Assembly (NCBI GenBank): GCA_004154925.1
Contig: QJNS01000300.1
Span: forward strand, 1 to 64,000
Length of the DNA stretch: 64,000 bases
Reading direction: 5' to 3'
From: Monosporascus cannonballus
Lineage: Eukaryota; Ascomycota; Sordariomycetes; Xylariales
The translations under genes and the position numbers were made by a program. A model generated the notes under the pieces. That model was not told the origin of the DNA and did no database searches. It saw only the letters and a program-made list of their open reading frames with translations. Position 1 is the first letter of the stretch, and every line of letters begins with the position of its first letter. Below, one piece after another: positions 33,119 through 45,543 of this stretch.

Positions 33119-34763
33119 ATGTCAGAGGAAACGAAGCCCGTCAAGGGCAAAGGGAAAGAAAAAGACAAGGAGAGGGAGAAGGAGAAGGCTGCCAAGAAGA
33201 TACATAAGGCTATCGATGGTCTGTCTGGCGAACAAGCGGCTCACCTCTTCGACCTGAACCCTGCTCTTGCACAGGAGCTGGCCAGCGGGACCGACGATAA
33301 TCCCAATGCTGTCGCCGACGCCCTCAAGCGCCTCAACCTGCAGGATATCCTGACAGGGCTGGCCTCCAGCGGGAAGAACGTCAAGGACATGGGCGCCTAC
33401 AAGTTCTGGGCGACGCAGCCCGTACCCAAGTTCGGCGAGAACGGAGACCCCAGCAAGACTGTCGAGGAAGGGCCTATCGAGACGCATACCATCGAAGACA
33501 TACCAAAGGCTCCGGCCCCGCTGCTGAACGGGTTCGAGTGGTGTGAGATGGACCTCGCCGGAGACAGCGACTTGAACGAAGTATGGGAGCTACTCAATGG
33601 CCACTACGTCGAGGATAACGAGGCCATGTTTAGGTTCAACTATTCGCCTAGCATCTTAAAATGGGCCATGATGCCCCCCGGCTGGAAGAGGCAATGGCAT
33701 CGCGGTGTCCGAGCAAGCCAGTCCAAAAAGCTGGTTGCCTTCATCGCCGCTATCCCCGTCGAGCTTCGGGTTCGCACCAACGTACTCCATGCCGCCGAGG
33801 TCAACTTCCTCTGCATACACAAGAAGCTCCGCTCCAAACGCCTCGCTCCCGTTCTCATCAAGGAGATAACCCGCCTCTGTAACTTGGACGGTGTCTGGCA
33901 GGCCATCTACACCGGCGGAGTCGTCCTTCCGAAGCCTGTCAGCACCTGCCGATATTTCCACCGCGCTATCAACTGGCTTAAGCTCTACGAGGTCGGCTTT
34001 AGCCCCTTGCCGCCAAACAGCAAGCCTCAGTTCCAGATCAGAAAATACGCTGTGCCGGAACGTACCTCGACCTGGGGACTGAGGGAGATGCAGAAGAAGG
34101 ACGTTAATGCCGTACAGGATCTGCTGTCCAGGTACCTCGCTAAGTACGACATGGCCGCCGAATGGGACAAGGCCGAGGTCGAGCATTGGTTATTGCATAA
34201 CAAGAAGGATGCTCTCGAGGAGCAAGTAGTCTGGTCTTACGTTGTCGAGGTACGCCTGATATCCGGTTCTGCCTTTTTCCCGCTTCCCGTATCATTGACC
34301 TGGCTATCAGGATGCGCATAAGAGGATCACTGACTTCATCTCCTTTTACTCCCTCGAATCCTCAGTAATAAACCATCCGAAACACAAGAATGTCAGGGCG
34401 GCCTACCTTTTCTACTACGCTACCGAGACGGGGCTCTCCACACCAGTCGACAAAGAGGCTCTCAAGAAGCGTCTCAATGAGTTGGTCTCCGACACGCTAG
34501 TATACTGCAAGAAGTATAACTTTGACGTTTACAATGCGCTCTCGCTGATGGACAACGGGCTGTTCTTAGAGGACCAGAAGTTTGGTCCGGGAGACGGTCA
34601 GCTACATTATTACCTCTTCAACTACAGGGCGAATCCGATAGCCGGCGGCGTTGACAAGAGAAATCGCTTAGACACCGAAAATTTGAGCGGCATCGGGTAA
34701 GCCACCTCCAGACCGTCAAGCGGTCTATAGCTAACTTCGAATTCTAGTAAAACGCAGATTTAG
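33119..34763 (+). CDS. NMT1: Glycylpeptide N-tetradecanoyltransferase (N-myristoyltransferase)
   Basis: Three exons (33119-34249, 34311-34696, 34748-34763) give 510 residues. After a Lys-rich N-terminus come the myristoyl-CoA-binding and catalytic landmarks: [89 protein letters not shown](F)HR and [20 protein letters not shown]. The enzyme attaches myristate to N-terminal Gly of cytosolic proteins and is essential in fungi. Its C-terminal carboxylate is the catalytic base; the third exon (16 nt) ends the protein as SGIGKTQI, the same distance after the last Gly as in other NMTs but without their usual hydrophobic last residues. Intron 2 (51 nt) has a CTAAC branch site. Confidence 0.95.
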
Positions 34764-36000
34764 CATCTGTGCCAGCCACGGCGGCCATCGTTCTCTGCCG
34801 CCAAAATCAAGCTATTATCGGATAGTAAGCGCTTTCAGGCTCTGTAGGCGTCCTGGGGGGGGTTGTGTTTTAGTCGCTACTATAACGGATGCGTGGCGAA
34901 TGGAGCCTCTATCGCTAAGTCGGCCGATGTTCTGAGCCTCGCTTGCTGCTTAGGATGATTGGTTTCTAAAAGCAAGGAACTTTTTACTCAGCTTGTTGCA
35001 CCTCTCAGCCCAGTATTCGTTGTCCTCCCCCTAATACTGGAGACCGCGATGGCGAATGTGACAAGAGGATAGAGAACAGTCTGCCTCACCAGGGCGATAT
35101 ATTAATCTCCTGGAAGCAACCTCCCGCACGCTGTTGCCGGACCGACTACCACAGTTGTCGTCATTGAACACCTCATTAGCCCGTCCTCTCCTCGTATTTC
35201 AGGTCGTGGAATATCAAGAAAATGGTGCACATAGTCGTTTCAAAGAAGAGCAGGCGAGCGGCGCACCCCCAACCCTGTCGTAGCCCCAAAACCCCCAATC
35301 TGGGACGTAGCCACTCAGAGCCGTGCGTTGTACGACGCCGATATTGACTATACGTGGAAAATTCCAGGCTAGGATACCCGGCGAAGCAGCTGCGTATAGC
35401 CATGCGAAATTGTCACGTCAATATAGGACCATGGAAAACCATATCGGCCGATAGGCACGGCATCTTGCATATTCTTCAGCGGCTTTGCCCGTCCCGCAGG
35501 CGGGTCGATTTCTTGATTTGTGGCAGCGAGGTTCTACTGGCCCACTCATCTTGTCTGAGCGCGGCAATATCAAGTCGGGCATATACCACAGTATGTGCTG
35601 TCAGAGGAGCGCTTCTCCGCATGCAAGTATCCGTACTCGACGTCTTGCAGGTCCCCGCTGTATCATTATGTGTCAGGTTTTTGATAATGGATAAATTTTG
35701 AGCCACCCACGTGGCAAATAGCCGCTGCGCGACCTAATAACGAGATTGGCGCCTGACAAAAGGCGTGTGTCTCTTCGTACCGGCACACAGGGGGACCCTA
35801 TATACCAACATTTGTTGCTGAATTACTGTATATACCGACCATGATGAACTTGGCAACCGGTATTGAGCTCGAGGATGTGTCTCGTGAGGATATCCTCTCA
35901 GAGCGTGACCTCCCCGAGTCAGACCAGTTCAACACGACCGCCGCCGTCTCGTCCCCCGGCGAGCACCACCCCCGGTCGTCGAACGACCGGCAGCGGCACC
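34764..36000. other. Gene-free spacer
   Basis: No supported gene. A TATATA stretch at 35799-35804 precedes an ATG at 35841 that opens a 74-codon frame (starting MMNLATGIELEDVSRED) ending inside the next feature in another frame; this could be a 5' exon or an upstream ORF. Confidence 0.4.
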
Positions 36001-36195
36001 ATGTGCCAGTACATGCTACTCAAGTGGTACTGCGACAGCTGCGGAGCCTGGTATACGAGCGATGATGTCAAGGTGGAGGACTGTGATGACTTCAAGTCGA
36101 CGGGCGAGTGTGATGAGAAGGAAATCGTTAGGGAGGAGAGGTCGGATGCTTCCGGTTCCTGCGATGACTGCGCGCCGGAGAATGGCAACGAGTAA
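36001..36195 (+). CDS. Small Cys-rich (zinc-ribbon-like) protein
   Basis: 64 residues from ATG 36001. Seven Cys, with two CxxC pairs (WYCDSCGAW near residue 10 and GSCDDCAP near residue 54) and single Cys between, on a strongly acidic background. The spacing resembles small fungal proteins that start MC and hold two CxxC pairs, likely binding zinc; I know no function for them. There is no signal peptide, so a secreted effector is unlikely. The frame continues upstream without a better ATG than one at 35875, which would add 42 Ser/Pro/Thr-rich residues. Confidence 0.5.
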   Translation: MCQYMLLKWYCDSCGAWYTSDDVKVEDCDDFKSTGECDEKEIVREERSDASGSCDDCAPENGNE

Positions 36196-38588
36196 GGGAC
36201 ATGTCGGACGCTCGCTTGCTTGACGCGCCCGCTGGGGTGGATCACGTACGACATCCGGCTTTGGGTATGGCCGGCGGCGGTGCTCTCTAAAGCTTGCGCC
36301 GACTTTAGGACGGCCGAATGGGTCGATATCTTTGCGCGAAAAGCGGTGCCGCCCGGATGATATTTTCAAGGGCACGTGCACATCCTATCATGACCATGAT
36401 CTGTTTATCGGCTTCCTGGTGAGCTATGCGGTTGATTCTGCTAAGCCACCTCCTTTCTCCTACCACGGGCCTTCCCTCCACCTCATGGTTTTCTAGTATC
36501 CAGGGGCGACAAACTTGCTAGTGGAAACTCGTGTAACTCCTTCGACCAGTGGTGTCGCCGTCACCACCATGGCAGCCCGGTGGCGATAAGGCGCTGCTAT
36601 CGACATATAGAAGAATACCTCGCTACTCGAAGGCCTCTACGCGCGCGCGTCGAAAATCTTGACGTCGACTTCCCTGGCCCCTTCCCGTGGTTGCGGAAGC
36701 CTGGTGGTTCCAGGGGCCCAGGTAGGCCAGGCTTTGATTAGAGCAGTGTACGCGGTGAGCACAGTCTCATTCACATCGGCCTTGATAAAGCACTCTGACA
36801 TCGCAAGAGTCGGACATAGAGCATTGTTTGGCCAGGGTAGGTCGCCGCTTCGGAAGTTATTCATCGAGCTCACAGTACCACCATTGCTCAAAACGACCAA
36901 GACCAGCAGAAAGTCCTCCCGACATCTTTCTACGCATCTGCCGCCCAAAGGCGGGTAATATGGCACTACTCTACGCAACTTATGATAACTCATATACTCA
37001 AGGAGGGGAAGTAGATCGTCTCCGCAAATACCGATGAACTCGTGTCTACACCCCCTCTATTCACATTCTCTAATGCCTTGAAAATACAAAGATACGAGTA
37101 CGTCTCAGAGAGAGAATAGTGTGTTCGGTCCCACGGCGCTGGCTCCGGGTGATTCAAGGCCATCGAATGCCTTCGGCCAGCGTAATTGGAAGCAACGAAT
37201 AGGGGGCTAAGGGGGCATGCTACAACCCAGAGCCGCCGGAGGTCTCCGCTGGTACTGGCGTCAATAAGACTGTAAGCAGACTCAGTCTCATTTGCTCCGT
37301 AGCGCCACTAACTCGTACCTACCAGCCCAGGGTTGGCCAGACCAACCCTCATTATACACGCTATGTCTATTCGGGGGTCTCCTAGCATTCTACCAAGATA
37401 TAATTCCTTGCACAGGTGGCTATACCGTTCTAGTAGCTATGATTCGACCACCTAGGGTCGGCGCAGCATGCTGGCACATGGGATTGCCACGGAACCGCGA
37501 AAGGAACTGCAAGCTTTAGACCAATCTCGTTACTAGGCATTGGTGAACACAAGCTCGAGTAAGATGTGTCGTGTGGGATTCTCACGGGATATGATCTAGT
37601 TCACATGCACGGGCCGACCTGATACAATAATTTGGCCTTATATAAGCCATGGAAGGAGACTGGCAGAAGTCCTGGTGGTCCCCCGATAGCCGCTGATGGG
37701 CCAAGAAAAGCCGCGATGGCCGTGCCGCTGCCGCTGCCATGAACAGACGTGGGACGGTGATGCAAAGAGAGCCTCAGATGACATAATGAGTAGGGGCACT
37801 TGGCCTAACCAATCAGTATCGTTGCGCAGCACGCAATTATCGAACTTAAACCGGAAAAGGCTTAGTGAGGGGCTACGCGTGGGGCAGTCCTCCTGAGCAT
37901 GCTCTGTTAACTACAGCGAATGGTGGGGTGACGCGAATTTAACTCACGCCACAGATTATACATACGGTAACCTACTGCACAGGTCGCTGCTACACGTCTA
38001 CCATAAGCTCCAAATAAATCGTAACTTTTTGTGATACATGTAGTCGAGCTATGCATCTACAACAATATAAATCAAGTAGAATGAGGAGATATCCCGAATG
38101 GCTGGGTCCCGTAAGATCACCAAGGCTATGTATGGACAGCTGCGTTCTAGGGGCTCTAGAAGATGTGTGCTTCGCCGGAAAAGGGGGCGAAACCTTCTTG
38201 GGTGGAGCTTCAGTTTTACATATTGGTAAGCAGCAGGAGTGTGTAGGTACAGCAGTGATGATCGGTAGATGCAGAGATATGTATGTAGCTCCAAGAATCT
38301 AGAGATGTAACTTGGACCTAGAATCCCGAGCCTGGGGGATGGTGCCATGTTGCCATGACATTGTGGGACGCCGAAGACAATGATATTGCCAGAGGAAACT
38401 CTGGCCTAGATGCCCGACTTACGTATATATAACTCCCCGTCACCAGTTCGGATCCTACCTACACTATGCCCTTCCTCTTCTCGCCTTCTACTCAGTGATA
38501 CCCACCATATCCGCGTCTTCCCATCTACATCAACCTGCCACCCTGATATAGCTCGTCTCCTCTGCTCCTTTCATAGCAATCAATAATA
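36196..38588. other. Long gene-poor stretch
   Basis: 2.4 kb with no recognised gene. A minus-strand frame at 36637-36993 (118 codons, ending EVDVKIFDARA) has protein-like composition but no family match; I could not attach exons. TATATATAA at 38424-38432 and CT-rich DNA at 38450-38580 belong to the peroxiredoxin promoter. Confidence 0.4.
38424..38432 (+). promoter_or_regulatory. TATA-like box of the peroxiredoxin gene
   Basis: TATATATAA lies 157 bp upstream of the start codon at 38589, followed by a pyrimidine-rich stretch, the usual layout of strongly expressed fungal genes. Position relative to the transcription start is not known. Confidence 0.4.
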
Positions 38589-39452
38589 ATGGCTGACCAG
38601 CGACCCGAGCCGTAAGTGCAATCATCAAGACGCCTCAAATCCACGATAGAGGCTGTCACTTGGATACGGGGATGAAAGCCATCATTGCTAACAAGGGCCG
38701 TCTCGGTTCATAGCCTCCGCCTGGGATCTGTGGCACCTAACTTCAAGGCCGAGACCACCGCCGGCCCCATCGATTTCCACGAGTTCATCGGCGACAAGTG
38801 GGTTGTGTTCTTCTCCCACCCCGAGGATTACACCCCGGTCTGCACCACCGAACTCGGCGCCTTCGCCAAGCTCGAGCCCGAGTTCACCAAGCGTGGCGCC
38901 AAGCTGATTGGTCTGTCGGCCAACACCCTGGGCAGCCACGAGGGCTGGATCAAGGACATCGACGAGGTCACCGGCGGCAAGGTCACCTTCCCCATCATCG
39001 CCGACAAGGAGCGCAAGATCGCCTACCTCTATGACATGTAAGCACAGCAATGCCAAACGCCCTCAGTTTCCCGCCGTATGTATGCTTGCTGACTCTACTG
39101 GCGGGATACAAGGATCGACTACCAAGATACCACCAACGTCGATGAGAAGGGCATCGCCTTCACCATCCGCTCCGTCTTCATCATCGACCCCAACAAGAAG
39201 ATCCGCCTCATCATGTCGTACCCGGCCTCGACCGGCCGCAACTCGGCCGAGGTCCTACGCGTCCTCGACTCGCTCCAGACGGGTGACAAGCACAAGGTCA
39301 CCACACCCATCAACTGGGTTCCCGGCGACGACGTCATCGTCGCCCCTAGCGTCAAGGACGAGCAGGCCAAGGAGCTGTTCCCTGACTTCCGCATAGTCAA
39401 GCCCTACCTTCGCTTCACCCCTCTGCCCAAGGAGAAGGCCACCGTGTTGTAG
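38589..39452 (+). CDS. 1-Cys peroxiredoxin (Prx6/Prx1 type)
   Basis: Three exons (38589-38611, 38714-39037, 39113-39452) give 228 residues, the usual length. The peroxidatic Cys sits in HPEDYTPVCTTELG, preceded by LGSVAPNFKAETTAG, with the conserved Arg in the YPASTGRN motif. The long C-terminal domain (NWVPGDDVIVAPSV, then RFTPLPKEK) marks the 1-Cys Prx6 class. It reduces hydrogen peroxide and alkyl or lipid hydroperoxides. Yeast Prx1 is mitochondrial, but no targeting peptide is visible here (MADQRPEPLRLGS), so cytosol is more likely. Codon use is strongly C-ending, as in highly expressed genes. Exon 1 is 23 nt. Confidence 0.96.
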
Positions 39453-42297
39453 GGAAACCTCGGCAGAACTCGTTGAGAGGACTCGTTGGAAGAAACTTTC
39501 ACGGTTTAATGATGTAAAATATAGGATATAGAGGATGCTGATACACGCCAGGAACCAACCGCTATCCTGCCTATAATGGTCACAATGAATGAACAAGTGT
39601 TGAGAAAATATTGTCTTAAAAGTCACCTGCCACGTCAGCTTCTTGGTGCCATTTCCCATCCATTGTTCGGACATTTGATGTCGAATTATTCCAATGGGTT
39701 CAAGGGAGCGACTCTGTACGCGCTCAGTGGAGGACAGCTATTCGCAATCGGGATTGACATGGTTAAATTGCTGATATCAGAATTCATTCGAGACCAATTA
39801 CCATACCCGAGTCTCGGCTATGGTCGTACAATATATTCGCAGGATTATAAGAACGGGTAGGCACTACCGGTGACTTATTTTGCTACCCACATGCCGGAAA
39901 ATAGGCAACTCGGGCCGGTCTAGCCTTGCGTAAAGCCGTTGAATCATCCCACGCCGACGCCTTCTGGTAGGTATGGCACATGCTGCATTGAACAGTGGTG
40001 AGACATGCAGGCCGCTGTCTACTTGCGAGTCGTAGGATGGCAAGCCTCCGAAGCTCGATGACGCCAGTTGCTATTACCTATAGGATGCATCTCGTTACCT
40101 GGCTGTCTAGGGACTCAAGTTCACAGACGATTACGATGTTCGTATATCAGAGCACATAGTTGTTGGCTGGCAGGGCCGCCTGAATAGGTGATCTGATTAT
40201 CTGCGATCGGGTGCAGTTCGCAGGATCATTGCTGAAACCGGTTTAGTATTTATTCCTGGTGCATTATGTACTTGTTTGACATATCATAAGGGTGGTAGGC
40301 GATCTGAGATGTGCTGCTACTCGGTGCTTCTACTTTGGTACAGACGAGCAGGTAGGCACGTATATGTATATGTATATGTGTGTGTGTAGAGAGGAAACCT
40401 GCACAATTTATTCCCTGCACCGAGGATGCATAATAATAAGTCAACACTATTTGCAGTTCTTTGTGTCACAAAATGCCTCAGCCCTATGAAACTCGTAATA
40501 GGCTTCTATCGAATCCACCGAGTCCATGACAACAGAGACAACTTCGAATCCACTGCCTGGCAGGCAGCTCCAGTGTTGGCAGATCTTATAGTAATACCTA
40601 CTAGGTACCCATCCAAGACCCTCTGGAGAGCAATACCAGATGTACCCTCTATCTCTTTCGACTTATATGCATGTATCTCTCGAAAGATACTATGGTAAGT
40701 ACGTAGGTAGGTAGCATATCATATCACTATTTGACCACCCATAAGCTTTATCCATGGATGTCCTGGGAACTCTGAATCAACGTTTGGCTGAACCACTTAT
40801 TACAGGTAGTCTAATGTTAGGTAGCCCCAGTAGGTATGCTTCAGCTCACCCCACCGATCACTACCAAGTTAGCCCGCCCCTTTTTAATTTTTCTTCCATT
40901 CTCCACTATCCGCACGTTACCCAACTCTCGTTGAATGTTCTCTCACTCGCATAACACATGCGTGCATTCGCTTACAGGTACGTGTATGTGCCGTATATAG
41001 ATGCGCGCACGCAACTCCATTACAGAATTCTACAGGCAAGGTTGCATTTACATCCTGACGGATTACCGTCTTCGCAGCAAGACCGCACACAGGTGGAAGG
41101 TCAACTTCAAATACTCATCGAGTCCGCCGGATGCTCCACATCCAGGCAGGTATATCGACATCGCCGTTTGACGCTGCAGCCTGCCAAGGCAAGAAGAGAG
41201 CAAAGGTACCTATCAGGGACCCTTGTGGACCTCTTCCTTACCGCTCTATTATACCGTTCGCACGTGCGCATTGCATAGACACACAGATGACAGATCAGGC
41301 ACGCCATTAGGACCACATCGCACATACTGAGACGCTACGCACATATCCTCCGTATCCACATCCCTCATCAAGCACCAACTCAAAGAAGAAGGGTGGAAAC
41401 CCAGAACCGGACGAGGCGAACAGCCCTAAAAAATTACCTACATATCGCGACCGACGCTCATTGCTCAATCCAGGACCGTGTCCAAGGCTTAGGCTCAGAG
41501 CTGACGAATTATCTGGCAAGGTTCGTGGGATTTATGTCCGTATGGTTTGGTTATTGTCAAATGTCGGTGTCAATGTCGAGGTCGATGTCGCTTTCATCAT
41601 TCTCTCAACCCCCACGGGTAGCAAACATATTCAGAACCCTGTGTGCCGTATCGACAGCGGCGGGTTGCCTTGTCACGGTTTCTTCAAGTACCATTGCACA
41701 ACCTGGCCTTCCGAGTCCCTTGTATTTTATACTAGACTGTCCGAGCTTTATCGTTCCCGGCGGAGCCGCCAACTACACCATACGAGCGAGCCCCAGTCCT
41801 AGCCCCGACCCGATCCCTGTCTTCCGCGCGCGTATCTTGAGTCCGTGATCTTTGCAGAAGTTGAGAGGATATCTTGTTCTTCTCTTCTTTGCCCCGGAGT
41901 CAAGGAAAACATCTCCTTCTGTATACCTATCCCCCCCTGTTTGCCGTAGTATCGGCTTACATTCGGGCATCTCGCCCCGCTCGCTTAAGCTATAGCCGCC
42001 CCTGGTAGCCTATCTCAGACCCCATCAACCAATTCCTGGGCCGGAAATCTGAATAACAACATCCTTACGCGCCTGCTCTACTCCTGATTCTGCCTAATCT
42101 TGCCCACTTGTCCATCCGCTAGACGCCGCCTCCCTTCTTCGCCGTGGCTAAGAGCACCTGCAATCCCATCGACGCCAAAGCCCTTATTCATTCATCTTAC
42201 AGGCTAGGAGGGAGAAAAAAAACTAGGAAGAGAGTGGGCTAGCTTTGAAAAAAGAGAGGGGAAGATAGTCTGGAGTTAGAGGACGGAGAGGCCAATC
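39453..42297. other. Long gene-free stretch
   Basis: 2.8 kb between peroxiredoxin and the kelch gene. It holds a TATATG/TG microsatellite at 40361-40388, scattered TAGGTA motifs, and from about 41850 a C/T-rich and then purine-rich leader of the kelch gene. Open frames (41393-41848 and others) have no protein-family signal. Confidence 0.5.
40361..40388. repeat. TATATG/TG microsatellite
   Basis: Three TATATG-type units followed by a short TG run; simple-sequence DNA with no attached gene. Confidence 0.7.
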
Positions 42298-45200
42298 ATG
42301 TCGGGGTATGGACTGACCTCGGATCCAGCAGGTGGCCGGGATAGCCCACGCATCCGGGAGTTCGAAGCCGGCGGTGGTGAACATCACGATCTAAACCTCA
42401 ACCCGGAGTATCGAGCTCAGATTCCTCCCTCGAGATCACCCTCGGACATCCTCTCAGACGTCTATCGGGGCATTAAGAAGGCCATACCCACGCGCGAGGA
42501 GTCGGCCAAGCTCTCGAGAGCACCATCAAGACTAGGACTGAAAGGTTTCTCCAGCAGCACAAACCCAGCTCCCGCAACAGCAGCAGCAGGTGCCAATCCG
42601 GCCGGGTTGCCGTCTCGACAGCCATACGCCCAAAGTCTAAGGCCGCGACATGCCCGAAACCTGAGCTTGCAGAATAGTCTCGAGAAACCACTGCCACAAC
42701 CTCCGCCGCCTTCTCTCTCCCCTACCAGCCCAGGCCCGATAACGCCCCAGGCATCTGCCCTCAATATCCAGAACAGCCTAAGCACCATACCCGATAGCGA
42801 CTACGAGACCGACATCGACGTAGAGGGGGACAAGTCGAACACGATGAACCACAACATTTCAGCACCCTCTACGAACCATATATACAACGGGGGACATGAT
42901 ATGATGAACAGCCAGATTAGCGCGGCGAACTCGTCGAGGACCGACGGTACGGGGGCCGATGGTCAGAACAATTCATCGTCGCGAAGCAATGGGCCGCCGG
43001 GGCATTCGCCGCAGCCCTCGGCGACGGCTAGGACGCCAGGTACGGGCTCCGGTTCTGCCGTGGGAACCCCGTCTACTTCGGGCTCGTCTGCTCATCTTTC
43101 TGGACTGATGTGCAACGTCCACCGGACGACGGGAAGGGAACCCCGCCCCCTTGTTGGCGCCACTACGACGATACTAGGAGATAAGCTATACGTCTTCGGT
43201 GGAAGGACTCTGTCGCGAAGTCGCCCTGCGCCGCTCACGTCGGACCTCTACGAATTAGATCTCATCAGGAGACACTGGACTAAAGTCGAAGCCGTTGGCG
43301 ATATCCCACCGCCCCGCTATTTCCACTCCATGTGCGCCTTGGGAGACACCAAGATGGTCTGCTACGGCGGCATGTCACCCACTGCCAACGAGCCCGTTTC
43401 GGCCTCGCCAGAACAGCAGCCCGAAGTCACGGTCATGTCCGATATTTACATCTACGATGTGCTAAGCAAAAAGTGGACATATGTTCCGACGCAGGATGCT
43501 CCGCAAGGTCGTTATGCGCACTGCGCGTGCATCTTGCCCTCGTCTGCCACATTCACCTCACACAAGGCCCCCCATTCGGCGCTACAGCATAACCTCTCAA
43601 GTGGAAATCCAAACGAGGGTAGAATAGGTATCAACATCGACGGTACCGGAGGCGCCGAAATGATCGTGGTCGGTGGTCAGGATGCTGCCAACCATTACAT
43701 CGAACAGATCAGTGTCTTTAACCTCCGAAGTCTGAAGTGGACCTCGACGCAGTCACTCGCGAAGTCGTGCGGTGCGTATCGAAGCGTCGTGGCACCTTTA
43801 CCTCCGTCCGTTACCGCCAAGATCGGCAAGGCGAATACCAGCCACATGCGACAGGAGGGAAGTATCAGCCAGGAGGCGAGGGAACCCGGATCGTCGATGC
43901 TGATCTATTCCAACTACAACTTCCTAGATGTCAAGCTCGAGCTTCAGATACGAGGGTCGGACGGCTCCTTAGTTGAGAAGCCCATGTCGGGAGCGTACTC
44001 TCCTCCGGGATTGCGGTTCCCAAACGGTGGCGTCATTGATACCTACTTCATCGTCAGCGGCACGTACCTGACAAGTTCGAAGAGGGAATACGCGCTGTGG
44101 GCACTCGACCTGCGAAACCTGACTTGGTCACGGATCGATGCGGGCGGGTCCGTCTTTAGCACGGGAAGCTGGAACAGGGGCGTCCTGTGGAATAGGAGGA
44201 ATACGTTCGTGATTTTGGGCAACCGTAAGAGAAGCCTCGTCGACGACTACAACCACCGCCGCATCAACTTCACCAACGTCTGCATGGTGGAACTGGAGGC
44301 ATTCGGCTTTTACGACAACCCCCGTAAGACTTTCCCCCTATCAGGGTTCGTATCGGCTAGTAGCCCCTACCAGGGGCCGGGCTTGAGTTTGGCGAGGAAA
44401 GCAGGCTGGACGGGAGGGGGCAGGTCGCACTCTCGCGCGGCCGAGGATCTCGGCGAAAAGGCGCTGGCACTCCGGGACATCGCCGACATGGACATCCTAT
44501 GTATTAATGGGGAAAGGATACCGGTGAACTCGCGGGTCGTTGGCCGTCGGTGGGGCCCTTATTTTGTCCAGCTTCTGCGCGAAGGCGCGGCGACACAGGA
44601 TGGAAGCGACTCGGCCACTCTGAGGACAGGGTTCTCCGGACCGGCCGGCGCACGCATGTCTACCATCACAATAACCCAGTCGAATAGGAGCACCGGCGAT
44701 AGCAGCTTGTCGATGGCGACTACCGTGGGTAACCACTCATCAGCAGGTCCACCTAGCACGGCGGACACCTCTGTTTCCGGTGCCAGTAGTTCGGCGGACC
44801 CTGCGACGATCAACTCAGCACCGACGCCTGCGACCCTGCCGCCCGCTTCACGGCCTAGATGTCTATACCTTCCGCATACTTATCTAACCGTCCAAGCCCT
44901 TCTTCATTTCCTCTACACGTCATCGCTACCTCCGCCGTCTTCGCCCTTGTGCACGCCACAGATCCTCTGCTCGCTCCTCCAGATCGCTCGGCCTTACAAG
45001 GTGGACGGGTTGCTGGAAGCCGTGGTCGAGCGGCTACATGCGCTGCTCGACTCTCGCAACGCGGCAGCCGTGTTCAATGCCACGGCAATGGCTGCAGGCG
45101 GAGGTCGTGGTATCGACGGCAGCTTGAACCCGAACTTATTCCTCGCGTCGCCCGACAATTCGGTCTCGGTGGGTATGAATGGCCGCTCGCAATCCATCTC

Positions 45201-45543
45201 GCAATCTTCGATGGACGAAGCCACAAGCGGTATGAATGGCCTACGGATCAACACGGGGGTGCCACATTGGCAGCCGGAGGGCGAAGAGCTCAGCGCCGCC
45301 GGCAGCGTGTCGGGAAGCGAGTGGAGCAGCGAGGTGGGAGACAGCGAACGTGGGGCGAGCAGGGAGGTCTGGAACGGTGAACTGAGTAGCGTCATCGGTC
45401 TTCAGAAGCGGGGCCTGAGAGGGCTTATGGAAGGCAGAAGGATGAGGGCGACTGTGGATCGCGAACGCGATGCCGGACGAGAGAGGCAGATGCCTTCTGA
45501 CAGGTCTACACCCAGGGTTGGGCTGGGTATAGGCGGATCGTGA
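42298..45543 (+). CDS. Kelch-repeat / BTB-like protein (Ral2-like)
   Basis: Single exon, 1,081 residues. The first 270 residues are Ser/Pro-rich and disordered. Kelch blades follow from about residue 285: VGATTTILGDKLYVFGGRT, LYELDLIRRHWTKV, PPPRYFHSMCALGDTKMVCYGG, IYIYDVLSKKWTYV, RYAHCACILP, IVVGGQDAANHYIEQISVFN and later YALWALDLRNLTWSRIDAGG. A BTB/POZ-like part follows (ADMDILCINGERIPVNSRVV), interrupted by a Ser/Thr-rich insert, then CLYLPHTYLTVQALLHFLYT and RPYKVDGLLEAVVERLHALL. This matches the ascomycete family related to fission yeast Ral2, a kelch protein needed for Ras1 activation and cell shape; that role is carried over by family only. The C-terminus is charged (RERDAGRERQ). The leader at 41850-42297 is pyrimidine-rich. 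Confidence 0.88.
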   Translation: MSGYGLTSDPAGGRDSPRIREFEAGGGEHHDLNLNPEYRAQIPPSRSPSDILSDVYRGIKKAIPTREESAKLSRAPSRLGLKGFSSSTNPAPATAAAGANPAGLPSRQPYAQSLRPRHARNLSLQNSLEKPLPQPPPPSLSPTSPGPITPQASALNIQNSLSTIPDSDYETDIDVEGDKSNTMNHNISAPSTNHIYNGGHDMMNSQISAANSSRTDGTGADGQNNSSSRSNGPPGHSPQPSATARTPGTGSGSAVGTPSTSGSSAHLSGLMCNVHRTTGREPRPLVGATTTILGDKLYVFGGRTLSRSRPAPLTSDLYELDLIRRHWTKVEAVGDIPPPRYFHSMCALGDTKMVCYGGMSPTANEPVSASPEQQPEVTVMSDIYIYDVLSKKWTYVPTQDAPQGRYAHCACILPSSATFTSHKAPHSALQHNLSSGNPNEGRIGINIDGTGGAEMIVVGGQDAANHYIEQISVFNLRSLKWTSTQSLAKSCGAYRSVVAPLPPSVTAKIGKANTSHMRQEGSISQEAREPGSSMLIYSNYNFLDVKLELQIRGSDGSLVEKPMSGAYSPPGLRFPNGGVIDTYFIVSGTYLTSSKREYALWALDLRNLTWSRIDAGGSVFSTGSWNRGVLWNRRNTFVILGNRKRSLVDDYNHRRINFTNVCMVELEAFGFYDNPRKTFPLSGFVSASSPYQGPGLSLARKAGWTGGGRSHSRAAEDLGEKALALRDIADMDILCINGERIPVNSRVVGRRWGPYFVQLLREGAATQDGSDSATLRTGFSGPAGARMSTITITQSNRSTGDSSLSMATTVGNHSSAGPPSTADTSVSGASSSADPATINSAPTPATLPPASRPRCLYLPHTYLTVQALLHFLYTSSLPPPSSPLCTPQILCSLLQIARPYKVDGLLEAVVERLHALLDSRNAAAVFNATAMAAGGGRGIDGSLNPNLFLASPDNSVSVGMNGRSQSISQSSMDEATSGMNGLRINTGVPHWQPEGEELSAAGSVSGSEWSSEVGDSERGASREVWNGELSSVIGLQKRGLRGLMEGRRMRATVDRERDAGRERQMPSDRSTPRVGLGIGGS

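Noticed and set aside
36637..36993. 118-codon minus-strand frame
   Set aside because: Protein-like ending, but no family match, no clear exon partners and an overlapping plus frame; insufficient evidence.
41393..41848. 151-codon plus-strand frame upstream of the kelch gene
   Set aside because: Ser/Ile-rich low-information translation without family signal, in what looks like 5' leader or spacer DNA.
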